From assembly GCA_921293015.1 (NCBI GenBank), contig OV121091.1:23730839-23794838 (forward strand): a DNA stretch of 64,000 bases, read 5' to 3'. Below are positions 1 through 12,244 of the stretch, piece after piece. The stretch comes from Phorcus lineatus (taxonomy: Eukaryota; Mollusca; Gastropoda; Trochida; Trochidae). Numbering within the stretch: the stretch's first letter is position 1; every line of letters begins with the position of its first letter. The position numbers were made by a program, and so were the translations under genes. The notes below the pieces were generated by a model. The model had not been told where the DNA came from and did no database searches. It saw only the letters and a list, made by a program, of their open reading frames with translations.

Positions 1-621
1 TAATGTCATCTCAAGTACAACAGTTACAAGAACAAAACAATATTACTTACATAAAAAGATTCATTTTATTCAAAGGTATTAAAAACTGTTGTTATTGACG
101 TGAAATGAAAAACCATTAAACCCCATGGCAAGGCAAGGAAAAATGCAATTAAATACCTGCCTATTTTTTAAAAAGGTGATTAAACTTGTCAGCTCTGTAC
201 AAATGACTTCTTGCTGGTGTTATTTGCTAGGCTTCAGTACTGCAGCATTAAGCAGAAATTTGCATTCAGATCAGTGTGTGCTTGTCATAGCCTGCTTTCT
301 GCAGGTGTGGTGGGCTCTTCCTCTCGCACCAGGGACACGTACATGCAAACACTCCCTGCAGAAAGGCAGCCACTCTTCTTACTCACTCAGGCTCATCCCT
401 TTGAGTAAATTAATTACAATCAATTCTATTTGGTTCCTTTAAGGAAACAGTACCTTTACTAGTTCAGTAACAATTAAAGTTACTGAAGTCCCTAAAAAAA
501 AGACTGCAAAATAAGATTTCACTTGAAATATACCTTGGCAATCTATTTTTTTATGTTTGAATTCTTCGCTCTGTTTGCAGTTTTTAAAGTAACATATTAA
601 CTCAAGTTATGTGATATTTAA
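1..621. other. Non-coding flank
   Basis: No gene recognised. Short open frames on the plus strand near 125-442 have no recognisable domain and overlap each other in different frames, as expected of chance frames. The stretch ends at the TTAA that flanks the next element. Confidence 0.5.
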
Positions 622-3074
622 TTAACCCTTAAGATGCGGGTCCCGGGCCTGTCCGGGTTGAAATTTGCTTTGACCGCATGTCCTCTGGGCGAGATGCGAC
701 ATCCAAACTCTATTTTTCTCACGCTAGCTCATTAACGCCGAGGTTCACAGTAGCGAAGGACGGGCAATTGTTGCACGGCAGTAGTGTCAGTTCAACGCTA
801 GTACTTTCCGTCCGTGTGTCGCTAAGCTACCGAATTTTGTTTCGTTGATGTTCTAAATAATGCGCGTACATGTTCCGAAAATTATGCAACGATTGATAAC
901 GTTTATCGTACCGAAAATAAGCTTTAAAATCACTCAATTTTCCCCCACTCCCCGCCGCACGTGCTAATAGCCTGTGGGCACTTTCTACCCTCTCGCACGA
1001 GCTTACCGCCCCGCGCGTGCTATCGTTTGCTTACAAGCCTGCACTCACACCAAACGTACAACCTTATATCGCACGCCCTATGCTCTGAACCCTTGGGCGG
1101 ATTTCAATACCGGTTGGATCATTTGAAAGAGCAGAAAATTGTCTTCAATTCAATATAAAATACGTAACTACGCTACCTGAATTGAAGATACAGCATGTGC
1201 CGCAAAAAAGGTGATTTTTACATATTTTTAGTTTTACACCATTTTGTCACACCAATTTTTACATGATGTGCTCAACGTATTTTGACAATTTTTATATCAA
1301 AAGACAGAGAGAAAGATTGTCTTTCTTTCCATGTAAAATGTGTACATGCGCGATAATAAATAAAGACACAGCAAGCGCCGCACAAAAAGCTAATTTCTCG
1401 ATTCAAATCATGTAAACTGAACGGCGATTTTGACATGTGCCTTTCTTTCGCTCATATCTTCTCAACAGCTAGGCGTATTTTGAAATTGATTACATCGTGA
1501 TAAAGAAGGAATAATTGTCTTCGATTTGATATAAAAAAATTATATACACCATATAGAATAAAGATACAGCAAGTTCCGCAAAATTGTGACTTTTGTATAT
1601 TCTTTACGTTTTTACCATTTTCTCGCACTTTATATCACATAAACTTCTCGGTAAATTTTGCAATTTCATATATCAAAATATAGAGAAAAGGATAATCTTT
1701 ATTGCCATGTAAAATTGGTATGTACAAGAAAATCAGAAAGGACCCGGCGCGCATCGCACAAACAGGCAATTTCTCTATTTATATTTTGTTTACCGAGAAG
1801 CGATTTATTTTCAACTGCTTTTTACACTTCCTATCCATTTAACGGCAGAGCGCATTATCGACATTTTTATATCACAATAAAGAGGAAAGGATCGTCTTCA
1901 ATTCTATATAAAATTTGCAAATTACAATTAGACAATAAAGGAGCGGTTAGTGATGTCGCAATTATCAAAATCTGTTCTAAAATACCCGAGGGTACCATCT
2001 TTGCAAACTTTATATATTCCAAACCAAGTGGTACATATTTATTATTTTCATATCATCGTAAAGCAGAAAGAAATGCCTTCATTTTCATGTGTAATTTGCC
2101 CATATTTGCATCAAAATAAAACGTGTGGAAACGATGCGACATATGTTGCGGTAAGGCGATTATCAAAGAATTTATTACTAGCTATACCCACGTTTCGTTG
2201 GTAATAACTTCTAATTACAGTGCAAAAGATTGTTATGATTTATTTCTTCGTAAAGAAGAATAAATTGCCTTCAATTCCATATATAATTTGCATGTATACA
2301 AAGCGAATAACATGATTTATAAAGTTGGAAATAAAGACAATTTATATTGTGTGTGAGTGTATGTTTCAACGGGGATACCCCGCCTGCACGCGCTGAGCGC
2401 GTGCGTTTGCCCGGGGCTATTAGCTTAGTAATATTACTGTGGGGGTCAGAGCGTTATCGGGATTTATCACTACCCTGTTTTCGTAATTTATATCTTTCGT
2501 TTAGGATGGCGTATCGTAATAAAATTTATCGTGAAATATAGAGCAAGAAATTAGCTTCAATTCCGTATATAATTTGCATGTGTGCACTCAGTGATTAAAT
2601 GATTTTATAATGTTTGAAATGAAGACAATTTTTAAAATTTTGTAAAATTCGTTCTAAACATATTATAAAAATAATTTTTATATCGATGTGAAGAGGAACT
2701 ATTCATCTTTAGTTTCGTTTTGATTTCGCGCATGCGCTCTTGGAATTTATTGAGTTACGGCGCCCGAATTGAAAACAAGTTTACTTCAGTTGTAGAAACC
2801 GTTCCAGGGGTGATAGAAATTTCATTCAAAGTGTCAAGTAAGTATCATCCATTTGTAACACGGGATTCGCCGACTAGCGTTGTATAAAACGACGATAATG
2901 TCCGTATTTCGCCATGTAAACACGCCATATGTTGTTAAAACGGTCGCATCTGGCGGCGCTGGAAAATTCGGCCACAGGGGCTAATTGCGCTATAACGGTA
3001 GCGAGGCGAGTGCTGGAAAATTCAGCCACGGGGGCAAAACTGGTCAAAATAATATTCAGCAACTTAAGAGTTAA
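622..3074. mobile_element. TTAA-flanked non-autonomous DNA transposon (piggyBac-like ends)
   Basis: The element is bounded by TTAA at 622-625 and TTAA at 3071-3074. Its ends form a short imperfect terminal inverted repeat: CCCTTAAGATGC on the left and, on the complementary strand, CTCTTAAGTTGC on the right (10 of 12 identical). A TTAA target with ends starting CCC/CTC is the known signature of piggyBac-type transposons. No transposase frame is present in the 2.4 kb, so it would be non-autonomous. The interior is built of degenerate tandem units (separate entry), and both flanks just inside the ends are more GC-rich than the surroundings. Seen: TTAA, terminal repeats, absence of coding. Inferred: piggyBac class. 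The short repeat could in principle be chance, but its position beside both TTAA sites and the shared CTTAAG core argue against that. Confidence 0.6.
1110..2730. repeat. Degenerate ~180-200-bp tandem array inside the TTAA element
   Basis: A recurring block reads approximately 'atatca.aataaagagaaaggattgtcttcaa' followed by 'atataaaattt' (shown in two parts), often then 'aataaagatacagcaag..ccgcacaaa'. The 'tcttcaattc-atataaaatt' part recurs near 1138, 1316, 1515, 1694, 1890, 2075, 2265 and 2550, with steps of about 178, 199, 179, 196, 185, 190 and 285 bases. Units are strongly diverged, so the array is old or was never homogenised. Small open frames in this stretch (for example 1658-2119) ride on these repeats and are not taken as genes. 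Confidence 0.6.
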
Positions 3075-6000
3075 ATATCTTTAAAAATACATATTGACAT
3101 TAGATTGTACAGTTTTTCAATATTTGATTTAAATTTGGTTTTTAAGTAATTTGCCATTGCAATTCTCATATATTCAAAATTACCAATTGAATCTTTCATT
3201 TCCTTTAGATCTGCATGATAATCACTTATTAAAAAAAATTACATGTAGAATTAAAAAGCATAACCTGAAATTAGATTGGCAGCATAAAATGATCGCATTA
3301 CTATATCCAGCTATCAAATTTATTGGTTATCAATAGCCCCTTTACAGTCTTTTTGCAGAGTTTCTTCCAAAATTTGTTTATTTCTAAATCAACTTAATTG
3401 TGTGTCTTTTGAAATGTCTTTGGAGCTCAAACAATTCTAGGTATCTGTAAGAATCACAAATGGACACATGCTGGTACAATTCTCTGTCTTCAGGTAAATA
3501 AGTCACTTGTCTTATTCAGACAACAAAAATTTCATCATCGGATGACAGACCCTACACCCATTGAATCCTGTATGTAGCAATAAAATCATCATAAAAACCT
3601 GTCAGCATTTTGGTTTTATTACATCTTTATAATTTCAGCATTTCCTTTGAGTATCATAGACATATGATATTACTCTTTTTATATGCAATACTGTGTAGCC
3701 TATACGGTTCAAAATGAAATTCAAATAACAGATGACATAAAGCTAGATACATAAGGACATATGGACAAAGATCACAATCTAAGGGCCAAATGGGACCTTT
3801 ATAGAATTGAACATAGGGGTGGCTTTGTCCTGCTGCCTTCAAATTTCATAGCTGGCCTGAGAGAAATATGACAATAGACATACAGCGTATAAAATGCACA
3901 TATTCCACTTCACCTTTCCAGGTTTCTGTGAGGTCTCAATCAGTGACATGGGCTCCAGCATAGTGCAATATGTATAAATATTTGATGTGGGTTGGAGAGA
4001 GAAGTTGCCTTGTTGAGTGTTAGTATCCATCAGACCGATGTAGTTATGCATTATTGATATCCCAGCTCTATCTCTCTCTCTCTCTCCCCTTGCAACCTCC
4101 TTTAGTCTTCGCAACCCCATCTACACCCCTCCCCAGTTCTACTCTCCTAGATCATACCCCCTCTCTCTGATAATTCACATAGTTAATACATATATATAAG
4201 ACGAAAGAATAATTTCTTACGAAATTGGGAATACTGATTTCTTCATTCAAGAAATATTAACCATAAAATTTACAACATCCAAAACTTGTTTTGTACAAAT
4301 AAATATTTCACACATATTCAAGGATATCTGTGTGTAACCCCGAAATTGATATTTTAAACTGACTCACATGGTTGCTTCTACCATATCCAGTAATAAATAT
4401 ATCATTAACACATGCAGTTATAACAATAGGATAGAAATAAATGTTAATTAGAAATTAATCAAGAAAATAGTGGGACAAAAAGTTAAAAATAAATATCTGG
4501 AAACTTTATCGTTTTTACTTTTGATCCACTGTCCATAATTTTTCTAATTAGCCTAGGGACAGGCACCTCTAAATGCTGTAAGACACAAGTTCATATAATG
4601 TCAAACATATTGTCACAAATTAAAACATGTAGTCATTAACAGCTGATAACAAAGCATGAGTTAAATAATCAAACAACTTAGTCCAACAATGAAACATATC
4701 TTTCAATGAATGACAAGTTAACACAATGTTATGCATTGTTATCTCTACTTGACAATAATATCATTATAACATCCTTCTGCCAATGATAAGAGTCTGTATG
4801 GGGCAATAACTCAACAAATTACCACAAAGTTTCACAAGTATTCCTTTCCTATTAGACTAAGTGCATGAGCTGTTGTCAAGTGTGGGCTATAGATGGTATC
4901 TATCTCCCAGTTCTGTATACATAGCACACGTGGCTCCATCATAACATGTCATTTACAAAGTTCCAATGCAAATACACTTACATACATTAACTTCACGACC
5001 AAGTTCTTGTCAAACAGATTGCCTTGCAGCAGTATGTATTTATCAGCGGTATCTACATACATGGATTGTCTCGGATGGATTCAATTACAAAACAATTTTC
5101 TGAAAGCAACCATGTGTTAATAACAGATGTTTACAAACACTGTCTAGTCAATGGCAACACAAGCGTGGTTCATTACATAGTTGTTCATACCATGTCAGTC
5201 AAATTTAATGTTTTTACAGAATTGTAAACCCTGCATATATGTAGCAAAGTTCATTGATTAATTGATATAAGTTTTTCTTAATTGCTATTAAATATTAAGG
5301 ACATTTTTTTGCAATTATTACTTTTTCCATATATGCATGTGTCTATAGTCTGCATGTAGTGTAAGAATTATTAGAATTGCAGTATGTTATTTTGTAACAT
5401 CATTATTTCTTAATTCAAAATATCCAAACATGTATTATATCTCCATTTTAACAAGCAACTCATTAAAAGTTGTAAACCATAGAATATCCTTTAAAATAAT
5501 ATTCACTTCATCTGCACCCCACCAACACAACACAATGCTGGACCAAGTTGTATTCCTATCAGAGTTCATGTTACCCAAACTAAATTCTCTCAAACAAACA
5601 GAGATCCCATCACTTGGGTTGTACCTGTGTTTTGAATACGTGAAAATAGGTGTAAATGTTCAGGCAATACGCTGCTGCTTGTTCCGACTGACTCACAACT
5701 GAGTAAATATACACCTGCCGGCATCATTAGAGAAGTGGATGCAAGTCGGGAAGCAAAGGTTGTCCCAAATACCTCTCCAGTTCAGGCAGCTGTTCACTTT
5801 TTAAGGGTGATTAACATTCCGTAGACCTTATGTAAAAAAGAATGGACTAAAAGCCTGCGGGGTAAAGAAATGCGCAAAATAAAACTCGTGACATAAAAAT
5901 ACTGTTCTTTCTCCTCTCATCTGCTGTACGGTTGATAAAACGGCTTCATGTTGTGTGAATTTCTATACAGTACAATGGAGGAATCTCTAACAGGGACTTG

Positions 6001-7100
6001 CTGTCTATACACACCTTGTCAATTGATGCTTCATTGGATCCCTTTCACTGTCAGCCTCTTCTACCCCTGACCAAAATCATCACCCCAAACTTTGATCCCC
6101 ACAATCTTCCACTTCATAAACATACCCCTTCGTCAATTGTCGCCTTCAATCCTTGATCACAACCTTTCAAACATAATCCAGACCCCCCTCCCCCACAACC
6201 CCCCTTGTTACTCTCACTGCCTCTTGGGTCCATGTGTCTTGTTAAAAAATTTAACACTTTAACTTCATACAAGGTTCATTATGACAAACCCTCTGACTAA
6301 CTCCACCAGCCTCAATGATCCTCTAACAAACAACCCATTCCTCCCCTCCCCACCTACCTCCTGGATACACTCCCATGAATCTGTGTCATTGTGTCCCCGT
6401 GAGGGGGCGGAGGCTGACTGTTCAAAACAATATTCCACTCAACGACAGAACAAGACCCTTTCACTCCTGTGTTTGGGTTTCTTCTACCAAAACCCTCTCC
6501 ACCTTAGCATATTGAGGTCACCCTTAGGTAATTACCACTAAGTGGTCCTTAAACAGGTGCTGTTGACCTACTGCAGCTTAATATAAGTCATTATCACTGA
6601 GCTTCCATCAAGTTAATGTCAGGAGAATTTATACATGTCCTGGTCATTGCTAAGCTAATGCATTTCATTACATGTTAAAATGTTTTGAAGAATTCTTTTT
6701 GTTTGAATAATAATTTATGCTTTGACAAATGATACTGATTTCTTTAACAAGAATCATGGTTATCCCTTCATCCTCACAGTATGTTTGTGTGACATACATC
6801 AATTCTTCAGTTCCCTTAAACCCTCAGCTCAATAGGCATCAAGCCTCAGCTGTGTCTATTAAATGTGTGTATGAATGTATGAGTGAGTGTGACTGAAGAA
6901 GTTAACTAGGCCGGCTGTGTAGAAGACATGTTTATGAGCTGGGTGTAGTGAGAGGCTGATACTGACACCTCTTGTAGTATTGGCTCCCACTGGATGAATT
7001 CCTCCTAATCACTGGCAGAGCACTGTTTGGCATGCATGGAAACATCTTCCCATCAAACACTCATTCATCTACGACCAGGCAAAACATAGCCTTGAAGAAA
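3075..7100. other. Long non-coding stretch
   Basis: No gene recognised in about 4 kb. It holds a (CT)n run at 4071-4086 and a C-rich, strand-asymmetric stretch around 6040-6550. The short open frames here (for example 3839-4120 minus, 5430-5702 plus) show no domain, signal peptide or codon pattern that separates them from chance. Confidence 0.5.
4071..4086. repeat. (CT)n microsatellite
   Basis: A pure TC/CT dinucleotide run of about eight units, followed by CCCC. Confidence 0.8.
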
Positions 7101-7116
7101 GATTGAGAAAATAAGT

Positions 7117-7122
7117 TTTATT
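7117..7122 (-). promoter_or_regulatory. Candidate poly(A) signal for the 7.2-kb minus-strand frame
   Basis: TTTATT on the plus strand gives AATAAA on the minus strand, about 80 bases beyond the stop codon at 7204-7206. Spacing is right for a short 3' UTR. AATAAA is frequent by chance in AT-rich DNA, so this counts only together with the open frame. Confidence 0.35.
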
Positions 7123-7203
7123 GAAATATGAAAAATTCCCCGGCTAGTTGTTGATAGGGGAAGAAGGGTGGAAAGGATTGGGAAGGAGGATTGTGTGAAT
7201 TCA

Positions 7204-7653
7204 CTACAATCGAATGAGGTCGGGTTGAGGTTCGGGTTTGGTAAAGGGGAAACGAAACGGGAGAGAATTGATAAGATGAGTGTAAGGCAGGTGAGATGAG
7301 GGAAAGTAAGGCTGAAATGGAGAAGATATGGTTATCAGGCATTTGCAGGGTTGAGGAAAGTCAGAAGCACAGGGGAGGATGTGTGGGGTAGAGACAGTAA
7401 GGAGTAATGGTAGGGGAGTTAAAGGAGGGTCGGAGGTGTTGTGTCTCTGGGTAAGTAGGTTAGACGTGCTGCAGCATGGATCAGTTTCCAGGGTTGACCA
7501 GGCTGTGTCACCTCGTTCTAGTTCTCTGTGGTTTCCAAACTTACACTTTCTCACCATGCAGAATTCCAGAGGGTTTACATCACATGTATAAGTACCAATC
7601 ATGGCAAAGTGCACAACCAGAAAAATAGAGGTAATATATTTAACGAAGGACAT
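7204..7653 (-). CDS. Possible secreted Cys-containing peptide or signal-peptide exon
   Basis: 149-codon frame, not recognised as a known gene. Residues 1-24 form a convincing signal peptide: short basic start (MSFVKY), hydrophobic core ITSIFLVVHFAMIG, then TYTC. Residues 24-60 carry cysteines (C24, C33, C38, then a CC pair near 61) and a GDTAW..DPCC stretch that faintly recalls single-domain von Willebrand C proteins. The C-terminal half is low-complexity P/S/T/L and looks like translated non-coding sequence. Two splice-donor matches lie in the frame, the stronger being GTAAGT at 7544-7539 (intron would begin at 7544, phase 1). So the frame may be a first coding exon of 36 codons rather than a one-exon gene. 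An AATAAA follows the stop by about 80 bases, which supports the one-exon reading. Neither reading can be settled from the sequence. Confidence 0.35.
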   Translation of the reverse strand: MSFVKYITSIFLVVHFAMIGTYTCDVNPLEFCMVRKCKFGNHRELERGDTAWSTLETDPCCSTSNLLTQRHNTSDPPLTPLPLLLTVSTPHILPCASDFPQPCKCLITISSPFQPYFPSSHLPYTHLINSLPFRFPFTKPEPQPDLIRL

Positions 7654-7659
7654 AAACTC

Positions 7660-10600
7660 TAATGAACAACTAATAACTAGAGTAACTTAATTCTTTTTGA
7701 TCAAGAATATAACCTTACACAAATTAGTAACTGATTTTTCTCTTGCCTTGATTTGCTTCAAAGTGGCCTATGTATAATGACATCTAACGAAGACAACTAG
7801 CAGAGATCATTTAGAATTGTTCCTCAATTTGTAACAGAGAGAAAACAATGATATCAGTCAGTGTCAGATGACAACTCATTTGGCCCACTCAAGGTACAAT
7901 ATTTTCTTTCCTTCCCACATCTGAAAGACTATTCTCCAGGTAATAATATAATGACCACATCTTTAGGTATCATTTGATCGAGCGCAAGTGTTCAAATTTC
8001 AATTTAAGCAGATCAACAGCTATCAACTTTAGAAATTCTTCCCACATAAATGTCAGCACATTAACAGGTGTCATCAATCTTAGAACATCATCAAGTATTA
8101 TATGTCATCTTCAGGTAGATAAATTTGAGAAATTTTTAACGAGGTATCAACTTGTTGACATCCACAGTTGTCCATCTGAAAATCACCTCAAGACAGTGTC
8201 AGCCTGATTATTTTACAGGTGTAACATGATCTCTGAACTAGCTGAGGTAGAGCAATACATGTCCAATCACCTGCAAATTAGTATTGGAGAAACTTGAGCC
8301 TGGAGAACTGCGGCCCCATAAACTGATGAGGGCACGTGGGTTTAGTAAGATCATTTGGTTGACTCAAGTGCCTCAGCAATTGAAATTGACTTTTAGTAAA
8401 ATACCAACAAAGCTGGAGTAATATATTACTTGACGACAAGGATTTCAAATTTCAACAAGGCTCTTAATAAGAAATTTTGATACTGTGACACAGTTTAATG
8501 ATTTTTATGTCCTTTCTAAGAAATACCTGTCAATGAGAAACTGTAACAAAAAGTTGGACACATACTAAGTTATCAATGAAACTATTTGAGGAAATTTATA
8601 ATGTAATATTACATGATTGACAGTGAAATAACGGGATGTATCAAATAAAACATTGTGTAATCAGACACTAATAAATATATAGAATGTGTGTCAGTGATTA
8701 ACGACTGATAACAACCATAACCTGACATAACTACGAGCTCATGACATCATATTCTTCCCTAGATAAAGTTGTTCTAGAGCTGACTCTAAGTAAATGCAAG
8801 TCCATTGCGATAAATACACACTTATCAGATCAGAAATCTAAAATTTGTCTTTTCTTGACATTTACCATGTTTATCTCATCTCAAGAAGTAGAAAATTTGA
8901 TTATTAACTTTCTACCTCACTAGATGAGATAAACATGGTATTTGTCTAGTAAAAAATATCCTGTAAATATTGTTGTATGGAAGTAATTTATCCTATAACA
9001 GTATTTGATTATTGAGTATTTGTAATTATATACCTAACACTGAATGGAAAGTATGTTTCATGTGCAACTATTTAATGGACATTCTGTATTAGCACTGTTT
9101 AATGGAAAAATGGGCCACTATCAAAGGGAAAATATGAGCCATAATCAAAGTGAAAGTATGTAAAACCACTAGTATTAAAGGTAAATTATGAGACATAAAT
9201 AAATAGAAAGCTTGTACCTTGTACAATCACTGGATGTGAGATATGTAAATGTACTACAATAGAATGAAAAGTATGTACTATTTAAAGCTAGTGAATGTTA
9301 AGCCAAACAATAAGAAAACTGGATCATTAATAATGACTAAGTAGCACGAAAGCTCCACTCAACATAATTGACATACAACACCTAATCCCTGGTTGAATCC
9401 AAAACTCAACAATTACAAAACATTGTGAAATGCCACCAGTCTAAGAAAAAGACCACAACTAAGTCAATAACCAACCCTTAAGTGGTCTGAACCTTTCAAT
9501 ACTAGCAAATCCTCTGAGCATTGGGTTGAAGCTGGTGAGGTAACGTGCCTACACTAACCCCCCTGGAGCAAGATTAAGAGGATTAGTGGATAAATCCCCT
9601 CCAATAACAGAGGGCTGTTTGCCCATATCTGTCAGCCCTGATCACCCCCAATTGGCTGATTACATGGATAAGCTCTCATTTGAGCGTGCATCCCAAGGGT
9701 AGTCATTAGTCAAATAGCCATTCCTCAGACCTTCAACCGACCACAGACAATCCTTCTTCGACAATATTCTCAAGTCTACAACAAACTTACCACCAACTAT
9801 CCATAGTTGAAGTACAGTCCGTGCATCACATTTGTCAGCTCTTGATCTCACATGAAAAAAACAGATTGACAAACTATGGGAATAGACCATTAGGTATCTT
9901 ACAAAGTTGTGATTGTTCAGAGATACAATCATTAATTTTCACTTTTTTGCTGTAATTTGAAAAAAAAGTGAATATCAATAATAATTCATCAAGCTACCGT
10001 TATGAAATTCATAAATGATTATTAATTTCACTTTATTGCTTCTACTTACATCAATATGACACTGCACAGAAAAATACATAAGAGATTATACTTCAATTCT
10101 TCTTTTCCTTTTTTTTTCAAAGTAACTTGATAAAAAAAATTATTAGATAAAAACAATTTGTTTCCCGCTGCTTAGTAGTAACATTATCTAATATTTTCAC
10201 TCTCTGCAGCGACTGTACCAGAGAGTTAGACAACAGACTTCAGGATGTTCAACATTGTTATTTCACCAATGCTTTAGCATAGATTCTTACTTTGATTTAC
10301 AGTGTTAGTGAAAAGATGTTATCACACATCATTATTGAAATTTATTTCACAGATAAGTATCAACAATTCATTGCTAATCATGCGATTACTATGCAAATGC
10401 ACTAAGCTGAGTTGACCAGTCGGGTTAAAGACATGGGGTTAGCACCATCTGCGCCATCATGTCTCCTCTGTAGTCTTCACTTGTACATACAGGTGCTTCA
10501 ATTAGTGCCCATATCTCTAGTCTCTATTGATGGGTAGATTACCTCATATAAATTAGCTCCTAAGCCACTTTAAACCACCAGCTTATATAATGCTACTCCT

Positions 10601-12140
10601 CATACAAAATGGCCTGTCTGATGTGGTTACTGGATTAGCAGTATGCACATGACGAGCTCAATAACAGAATGTGCCACTCTCTCTCTCCTAGAAAAATGTA
10701 GTTTTTAGTTGTATTAGATTAAATGCCGTTACATAAACATGTCAAGGATAAAACTGACATGTTTTGACATCGTATGCAAGACACACCATCAGCCGAACCC
10801 ACACACATAGTTCAGGAGATTATGTGACAAAACCTTTTATTGATTATATCATCATTATTCAGTTGTTGGAGCAATTGTCACGACCATCGGCATAAGCCAG
10901 CAAAACCATTCACGCATCACAACTCATGCATGTGTCATTCAGTTGGTCTCTACTTAAACCTGGGAGGAATGAGCAATATCCAATTGTATATGTTTCATAA
11001 CATGTTTCAAAACATGCCAACTCCTATGTTTAGTTTGGATGCAACAGGCGTAATAAACGAGAGCTGAATTGCCAGAGAGCCAAAAACGAGTTCGTCTACT
11101 TTAATTTGATATTCATAGAGATAATATTTGCATCTGGAGTGATATTTTGATATAAAGTTCCAACCCAGACCTCTTTAAAAGTGCTGTAAAGATGTCAGAT
11201 CTAACTCATCAAAGAAAGATGTATTTACTTTTCTTTCTGAAACCTGATTGAAGAAAGGAGAAAAACTGTTACGAGCACACAACATGAAAAAGCATCACTG
11301 CTATAAGAATCGACACCTGGCTGAAAGGTTAAGGTGAAGGAAAGAGGCAAAAACTCTTTTGATCAAAGTTCACAAGATGTTCTGCCGGTTCTTTCATAGA
11401 ACAATCAGACTTTCCACAACCACATACACATTCATTCTAATGCACATGCATGCACATGCACAAAAGGGCTTGTAAGCATGTTAACCTTCACACTAGCACA
11501 ACAGACTCTCTACTTTGTCTTCGCGAGGATGAGATCAAAGCATGCACGTATTCTTCACATTAATAGCTCGGATGTATTTACCTTTCTTTCATGTATACAT
11601 ATACTACTAAGAAAAACAGTAACTGTGCCCTTTACATGGACATAGAATGAATCTCCATGACTGAAGAGTTCCCTCCAGGGGACATAACCTGATCAAGCAT
11701 CAAACCTTACCAAAGGCCACATCCACATAATTGATACACATTCTTCTACACTAATACATTCATATCAAAGTCTCGAGGTAACTTCTTCTCTACCATACAA
11801 TTACTTCACTTTCAGACATTTTAACTTTTGGATAATTAGTGCTTGTGCTTTCGACTTCGAGTAAATTCAGCAGAAAACCTTACAAACACTAATTTTCATA
11901 TCTACTAGCAATCATCTACTTAAGGATTGGAGCCATCCTTTAATACCTAATAACTTAACAATCAGTGTTGAACAATCTCCAAACATGCAATGTTTGATTT
12001 TGAGATTAAAATACTGTATTATTTCTCAAACAAGGCACAACTCATACAGTTACCTTCATTCTTACTACCAACGCACAAATCTTATATAAGCATATTCCCA
12101 AAATCTTAGTATACAAGACATCATATATATCATATATATA
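7660..12140. other. Long non-coding stretch
   Basis: No gene recognised. Contents seen: a perfect 19-bp inverted repeat at 8863-8940 and a possible isolated splice-bounded segment at 9791-9846 (minus) that was not accepted as an exon. It may be intron or 3' flank of the gene that starts near 18.8 kb on the minus strand. Confidence 0.45.
8863..8940. repeat. Perfect 19-bp inverted repeat (hairpin)
   Basis: The arm taccatgtttatctcatct (8863-8881) is matched exactly in reverse complement at 8922-8940. The 40-base loop holds a second, weaker pairing, gaagtagaaa against tttctacctc. The whole could fold into a stem of some 30 pairs. No TTAA or TA flank marks it as a known transposon type. Confidence 0.75.
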
Positions 12141-12144
12141 CAAA

Positions 12145-12240
12145 TCTTTGTTTGTGGACAATAGTAATGCTATATATAAAATTCATTGTTTGTGGACAAT
12201 AGTAATGCTATATATAAAATTCATTGTTTGTGGACAATAA
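12145..12240. repeat. 38-bp tandem repeat, about 2.5 copies
   Basis: The unit around 'ttgtttgtggacaatagtaa' recurs with a period of exactly 38 bases at 12149, 12187 and 12225. The first two units are almost identical and the third breaks off after 'ggacaata'. A TA-rich run precedes it. Confidence 0.85.
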
Positions 12241-12244
12241 CAAC

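Noticed and set aside
9791-9846. Minus-strand 56-base segment with a polypyrimidine tract and AG before it and a GTAAGT donor after it
   Set aside because: The splice signals are good, but joined in phase to the 18.7-kb signal-peptide exon it reads into a stop, and its open frame shows no known domain. It could be a chance match or belong to an unrelated exon.
10391-10398. Octamer ATGCAAAT as a POU-factor site
   Set aside because: One 8-base match in 64 kb is expected by chance, and nothing around it supports an enhancer.
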